From Melastoma dodecandrum (taxonomy: Eukaryota; Streptophyta; Magnoliopsida; Myrtales; Melastomataceae), in assembly GCA_029817715.1 (NCBI GenBank), contig JARUPY010000533.1, forward strand, positions 826,001 to 890,000: a stretch of 64,000 nt of DNA. Direction: 5' to 3'. Of this stretch, positions 60,405 through 64,000 are shown piece by piece. The position numbers were made by a program, and so were the translations under genes. The notes below the pieces were generated by a model that made no database searches, had not been told where the DNA came from, and saw only the letters and a program-made list of their open reading frames with translations. Each line of letters begins with the position of its first letter. Within the stretch, counting starts at the first letter, position 1.

Positions 60405-61458
60405 GATCTAATCGGGGCCGGCGAGGGGGGGTTGCGGCTAGGGTTTGGAGGCAACGAAAGGGACGATTGGGTAGATGACGGTAGGGATAAATGAAGGGAG
60501 AAGGGAGCAGGAGATGAAAAGGAAACCCTAGAGAGAAGGGTTGGTGGACATGGCGGGGCTGAAGGCGGGGGGGTGCTGGATCCACGGATTTGAGGGATAA
60601 CGATGAACAACGATGAATAGGCGATGATGATAGCCGGATGGATGGATGGATGTGGATGTGGGATGGATGGAAGATTATCATCATCATCATCATTAATTTA
60701 TTTTATTTATTAGATTTGCTTTTACGTAGTAGCAGGGCTTTGTTTGGTTAGGAGTGATTGGTTTTTGTTTTGGAGTAGAAGGCAAACCGGAAATAATTCA
60801 GTAACGTGTGCCCCCAAAGCAAACATGACTTAATGAGATTTATGATAGGCCGAGGCCGACCAATGTAACTTTAATTGGTATTTAATTAGTGATAAATCCC
60901 ACGTGGTTTAATCTAAAGATAGACTTAATGTAATTTAAAGTTGAGGTCGTTTTCAGATTAGTGGAGGGGGGAGGGGGGGTGGTTGGCTGAAGGAAGAGTC
61001 TCGATTTTTGTCTCGTAACTCATCCCCTATCTCCCTGATATTTTCCTTCGTCCCCACTTGACACCCTCTTACTCGCTTTGTCCGAAGCTGTGTTTGAGCG
61101 GGGGAGCTGTGTCGACAACATTGGTTTCATCCAATCCAATCTATCTTGTCTTCTCCTTGACGCGATTCTCTGTCTTTTGGCTTTACTTCCATGAAGGAGC
61201 TTGGAGGAAGAAGAAGAAGAAGCTTCTCTATCGTCCATCCTCGACCAAGTTGCATCCACTTTCTTACTCTTCCTGTCTGGAGTTTCTGTCCCTTTGCAAA
61301 CCTTGCAGTATAAAAACAGGGGAAAGGACAGAGCAGCATGTGAAGAAAGAAGGCTGGAAAAGCAAGAGAAAGGGGCTGGTTCCATCGGTAATGCAGAAGA
61401 CAAGTTGAAGAAGGTAGCTGCATAAGTTGCTGGATAGGGCCTGTCCTTATAAATGAAG
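60405..61458. other. R3H promoter and flank of the retroelement
   Basis: Bases 60405-60720 are the likely leader and promoter of the R3H gene, with simple repeats (GGAT near 60640-60670 and an ATC run near 60677-60693). Frames at 61020-61403 (-) and 61201-61425 (+) overlap on opposite strands; neither matches a family. This could be remnant coding sequence of the neighbouring transporter locus or a chance open region. Confidence 0.4.
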
Positions 61459-61594
61459 TGTGAAGCCTATCGTAGGCCCGAGTTACATGAGCAATGTATA
61501 GACACCACTAATAGACAAAATAGAATAACAGAATTTTGTTTTCTCCCTTCCTCTGCGTCATGGTTCGTTCTCCGATGATGCCCGACTGATGACA
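61459..61594 (+). repeat. Left LTR-like repeat
   Basis: 136 bp, TGTGAAGCC to TGATGACA, about 90% similar by eye to the right copy. Confidence 0.75.
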
Positions 61595-61677
61595 TGGTAT
61601 CAGAGCGCCGGTCTGTGTCATGGTTCGTTCTCCGATGATGCCCGACTGATGACATAGTATCAGAGCGCCGGTCATTT
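61558..61677 (+). repeat. 60-bp tandem duplication covering LTR end and primer-binding site
   Basis: Bases 61558-61617 repeat at 61618-61677 with an exact 60-bp period. Both copies contain the LTR end TGATGACA and a primer-binding site; the second reads TAGTATCAGAGC, with one base changed. Confidence 0.9.
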
Positions 61678-61859
61678 GCAGCGGTGGTTGCCGGAAGTCG
61701 GTTAAGGCAAGGAGCCGAGCAGATGGAGACAGGACGTAGAGTGGTGCAAGCAGAGATGAATTCGGGCAGATCTCTGCTGGTGACGGAGGATCCAGCCTCA
61801 CCGTTCTTTCTGCAGCAAGGGGACACGCTGAGCTCAGTTGCGGTCACACCGCCTCTCAA

Positions 61860-62417
61860 TAGTATGAATTACCTCACCTGGGCGAGGTCCTTTGAGATGG
61901 CGCTAGTGTTCATAAATAAAATCAGCTTCATCGATGGTAGCATTCCAGTACCTAATGTTCAGGATACGATATACCTGACCTGAAAGAGATGCAATACACT
62001 GATTGTTTCTTGGCTTTTGCGGTCTGTGACAGAAGCCATAGCGAGCAATTTTTTTTTTTTACGAATGTTGCGTCCGAAGTGTGGGAAGTTTTGAAGAAAT
62101 TATATGTTATGCCGGATAAAACCAAGATTAGTTAGCTACAATAACTGTTAATGATCGTGGTGCAGGGTAACAAAATTGTGGATGCATATTATTCTGATCT
62201 TAATGGAATTTGGGAGGAATTGAAGCACGTGAGGCCACTGCCACATTGCTCTTGTAGGAAGTGTAGTGATGTTTGTTTTAAGAAATTTGTGGATAATCAA
62301 ATGGAGGATTATGTTTATTGTTTCCTTCATGGGCTGAATGAAGATTTTGATGTGTTAAAAAGGTTGAGGCCATTTCCAAATCTTGATGAAGTTTACAACA
62401 TGGTTGTGCAAGTGTAA
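61860..62417 (+). pseudogene. Broken Copia gag (UBN2-type) fragment
   Basis: Open segments at about 61860-61983 and 62151-62417 read as parts of a retrotransposon gag polyprotein (MNYLTWARSFEMAL, then SDLNGIWEELKHVRPLP, CFLHGLNEDFDVL and FPNLDEVYNMVVQ), separated by stop codons and a T run. The zinc knuckle and everything downstream are absent. Confidence 0.75.
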
Positions 62418-62549
62418 AGCCTATCGTAGGCCCAAGTTACATGATCAGTGTATAAGACACCACTAAGAGACAAAATAGAATAACATAATTTTGTTTTCTC
62501 CCTTCCTCTGCGTCATGATTCGTTCTCCGATGATGCCCGGCTGATGACA
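62413..62549 (+). repeat. Right LTR-like repeat
   Basis: 137 bp, TGTAAAGCC to TGATGACA. Its first bases supply the stop codon of the gag frame. It ends 67 bp before the ATG of the transporter gene. Confidence 0.75.
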
Positions 62550-62616
62550 CAGCCAGCCCCTCATCCATCCCCTGTATATTATAGATTGGACTTTGGTGGG
62601 ATCAGCGGTAGTGGCG

Positions 62617-64000
62617 ATGGGGCAGGGGAAGTGGATTTGCTGCAGTGGCCGTTACGGAGGCGGGGGTGGTGGAAGGAGAGGGCAGGGGTGGAGGGAAATC
62701 CTGCCACTGGCGAACCTTCTGCTGTCATTGTGCGTGCACCGGGTGGCAGAAGAGATGACTCTGTCCATCCAGGTTGATGTCACGACGGCTGCGCTTTGTC
62801 CCCGGGAGACGACTTGCCTGCAGGCGATCTACATCAACGGCATCCAACAAACAGTTGAGTGGAACCATCGAATCCCGAGTTCAAATTCTTATTGTTCTTA
62901 AGTATTTCGCAAATTTTTACATTCTGTGATCATGCCATCCGTGTTTTTTCCAACTGACTAACTCATTGTTGGCAGTCACAAAATGTTGCCTTTGTCTGAA
63001 TATTTTAATAATTATCTTATCTTGTGTTCGCATGTTCACTCTGTCTGAAATCAGAAAAATATGCTCCTTACACAGCAAAAAAGAAATTGTAAGACGAGCT
63101 TTTAATGATCCTGGTCTTATTTTAGGTAGTAGGAATTTTCAAGATGGTGGTGCTGCCGGTGCTTGGTCAGCTCGCCGACGAGTGTGGCCGCAAGCCCATT
63201 CTCCTCCTCACTGTGTCCAGTACCATCTTTCCTCTCGGTACGAGCGTGATTCCTTATCTGGTTTGATTCTTGGGAGCCGTCATCCCGAGTGAGAGATGGT
63301 GACATTATTTCACTCAAGTGCCTTTGAGTTCAGCACTTCTTGCCGTGAACCAGTCGAAGGGATTCATCTACACATACTACTTGCTTCGCACGGTTTCATA
63401 CATCATAAGCCAGGGCAGCATATTCTGCATTTCCATGGCTTACACGGTAGGAAAATCGCCCTTTGCTACCCTGCCAAAAGTCGGTGATTTAACGTTTTCT
63501 TGCCTGCTGGTAGGCTGATGTGATTGAGGAAAGTAAAAGAGGCACGGCATTTAGTTGGATTACCGGCATGTTTTCGGCCTCCCATGTCCTTGGAAACGCA
63601 TTGGCGTGCTTTCTCCCTGAGAAGTATGTCTTTTATGTGAGTAGGTGACGGCACATCCGTTTCTTCACTTGAGCTCTTTTTCAGGTTTCACAGTTAAAAA
63701 CGCTATGTTTGACCTCATGACTCTGCAGGTTTCAATAGCTCTCCTGATATTCTGTCCCATCTACATGCAAGTGTTCCTTGGAGAGACTGTGAAATCGTCG
63801 TCTCTGCAACTAGAACTGGAATCCTCAAAGTTAACTAAGACTGCCAAGGTCTTACAGAAGAGGTGCAGATCAATGAAAGAGGCCGCAACAATAGTCACAT
63901 GCAGGTAATCTTATCAGGTCATGGCACGGGTTCTGGATTGATCGTCCTCAGCGTTGTGATGAGTTTTACTTGTTTTTGTTATCGGAAACGCAGCGAAACA
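62617..64000 (+). CDS. Major facilitator transporter, plant 'hippocampus abundant transcript-like' group (5' part)
   Basis: Partial gene running off the window. Coding exons: 62617-62853, 63126-63237, 63334-63446, 63514-63636 and 63729-63904, and probably the next one from about 63994; phases agree. The protein matches plant MFS proteins of the At2g16970/At2g16990 group (annotated as tetracycline-transporter or HIAT1-like): VDVTTAALCPRETTC, AIYINGIQQTVVGIFKMVVL, the MFS signature GQLADECGRKP, VSYIISQGSIFCISMAY and WITGMFSASHVLGNALA. Substrate unknown; membrane location near certain. The N-terminal 35 residues (MGQGKWICC then a Gly/Arg run) are unlike the short hydrophilic start I expect, and the ATG lies 67 bp after an LTR-like repeat, so the original first bases or promoter may have been displaced. 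Confidence 0.82.

Larger units (their letters stand above)
61459..62549 (+). mobile_element. Compact Copia-derived element with gag only (TR-GAG-like)
   Basis: Two direct repeats of about 136-137 bp, at 61459-61594 and 62413-62549, start TGTGAAGCC or TGTAAAGCC and end TGATGACA, like short LTRs. A primer-binding site TGGTATCAGAGC (initiator Met tRNA type, usual in Copia elements) follows the left repeat directly at 61595-61606. Between them is a broken gag of the Copia type: NYLTWARSFEMAL near the left, then VWEVLKKLYV and DAYYSDLNGIWEEL on the right, interrupted by stops near 61981 and 62133. There is no pol and no clear polypurine tract, and the gag frame runs straight into the right repeat. 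No matching 5-bp target duplication was seen. It is a non-autonomous deletion derivative. Confidence 0.8.

Noticed and set aside
62850..62900. tRNA-like TTCAAATTC box in the transporter intron
   Set aside because: No matching A box, acceptor stem or anticodon arm could be drawn.

Overview
The window is nuclear DNA of a flowering plant, most likely a eudicot. Almost every gene has many short exons separated by T-rich GT-AG introns, and the proteins belong to plant-only or plant-typical families: sucrose-phosphatase, a CPK1/2-type calcium-dependent kinase, UBP12/13, a UEV1-type E2 variant, an ATL RING-H2 protein, a germin-like protein and an X8-domain protein. It holds about 18 protein-coding genes and no bacterial-style operons. 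I found no rRNA, convincing tRNA or CRISPR array. Splice sites were placed by hand from consensus signals, reading phase and remembered family conservation. Where an open phase closes across every exon (for example UBP12 at 1,114 aa, DnaJ at 416 aa, mevalonate diphosphate decarboxylase at 421 aa), the model is strong.

Layout. 1-1046 (+): 3' end of an unidentified gene. 1484-3435 (-): sucrose-phosphatase. 4006-6434 (-): calcium-dependent protein kinase. 8064-20474 (+): UBP12/13-like deubiquitinase with 32 coding exons. 21657-23572 (+): HAD-type 5'-nucleotidase. 24080-24592 (-): ATL RING-H2 gene with an unclear start. 24840-27240: repeat-rich, with a small MITE and relics. 27241-28402 (+): secreted proline-rich X8 protein. 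29043-31413 (-): type I DnaJ chaperone. 33899-34856 (-): 5' half of a VPS60/CHMP5 gene. 35575-35994 (-): ribosomal protein eS17. 37140-38607 (+): UEV1. 39200-39820 (-): germin-like protein. 40545-41445 (+): ribosomal protein eS25. 42338-47414 (-): large uncharacterised plant protein. 50220-52879 (+): mevalonate diphosphate decarboxylase. 53094-54317 (-): alpha/beta hydrolase. 55300-55602 (-): small orphan ORF. 57390-60404 (-): R3H-domain protein. 61459-62549: compact Copia-derived element with gag only. 62617-64000 (+): 5' part of an MFS transporter.

The neighbours do not form one pathway. Themes recur: ubiquitin biology (UBP12, ATL, UEV1), sucrose and nucleotide phosphatases of the HAD fold, translation (eS17, eS25) and isoprenoid synthesis. 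The two ribosomal protein genes have telo-box elements close to their transcription or coding starts.

I found no clear evidence of a wholly new molecular system. The observations most worth a second look are two introns with GC donors, a VPS60 gene that seems to lose its 3' half, a gag-only mini retroelement with a duplicated LTR-end/primer-binding-site segment lying 67 bp upstream of a transporter ATG, a MITE whose empty site can be read from the tandem repeat it interrupted, a 45-bp minisatellite, and an 88-bp foldback beside the R3H stop codon.
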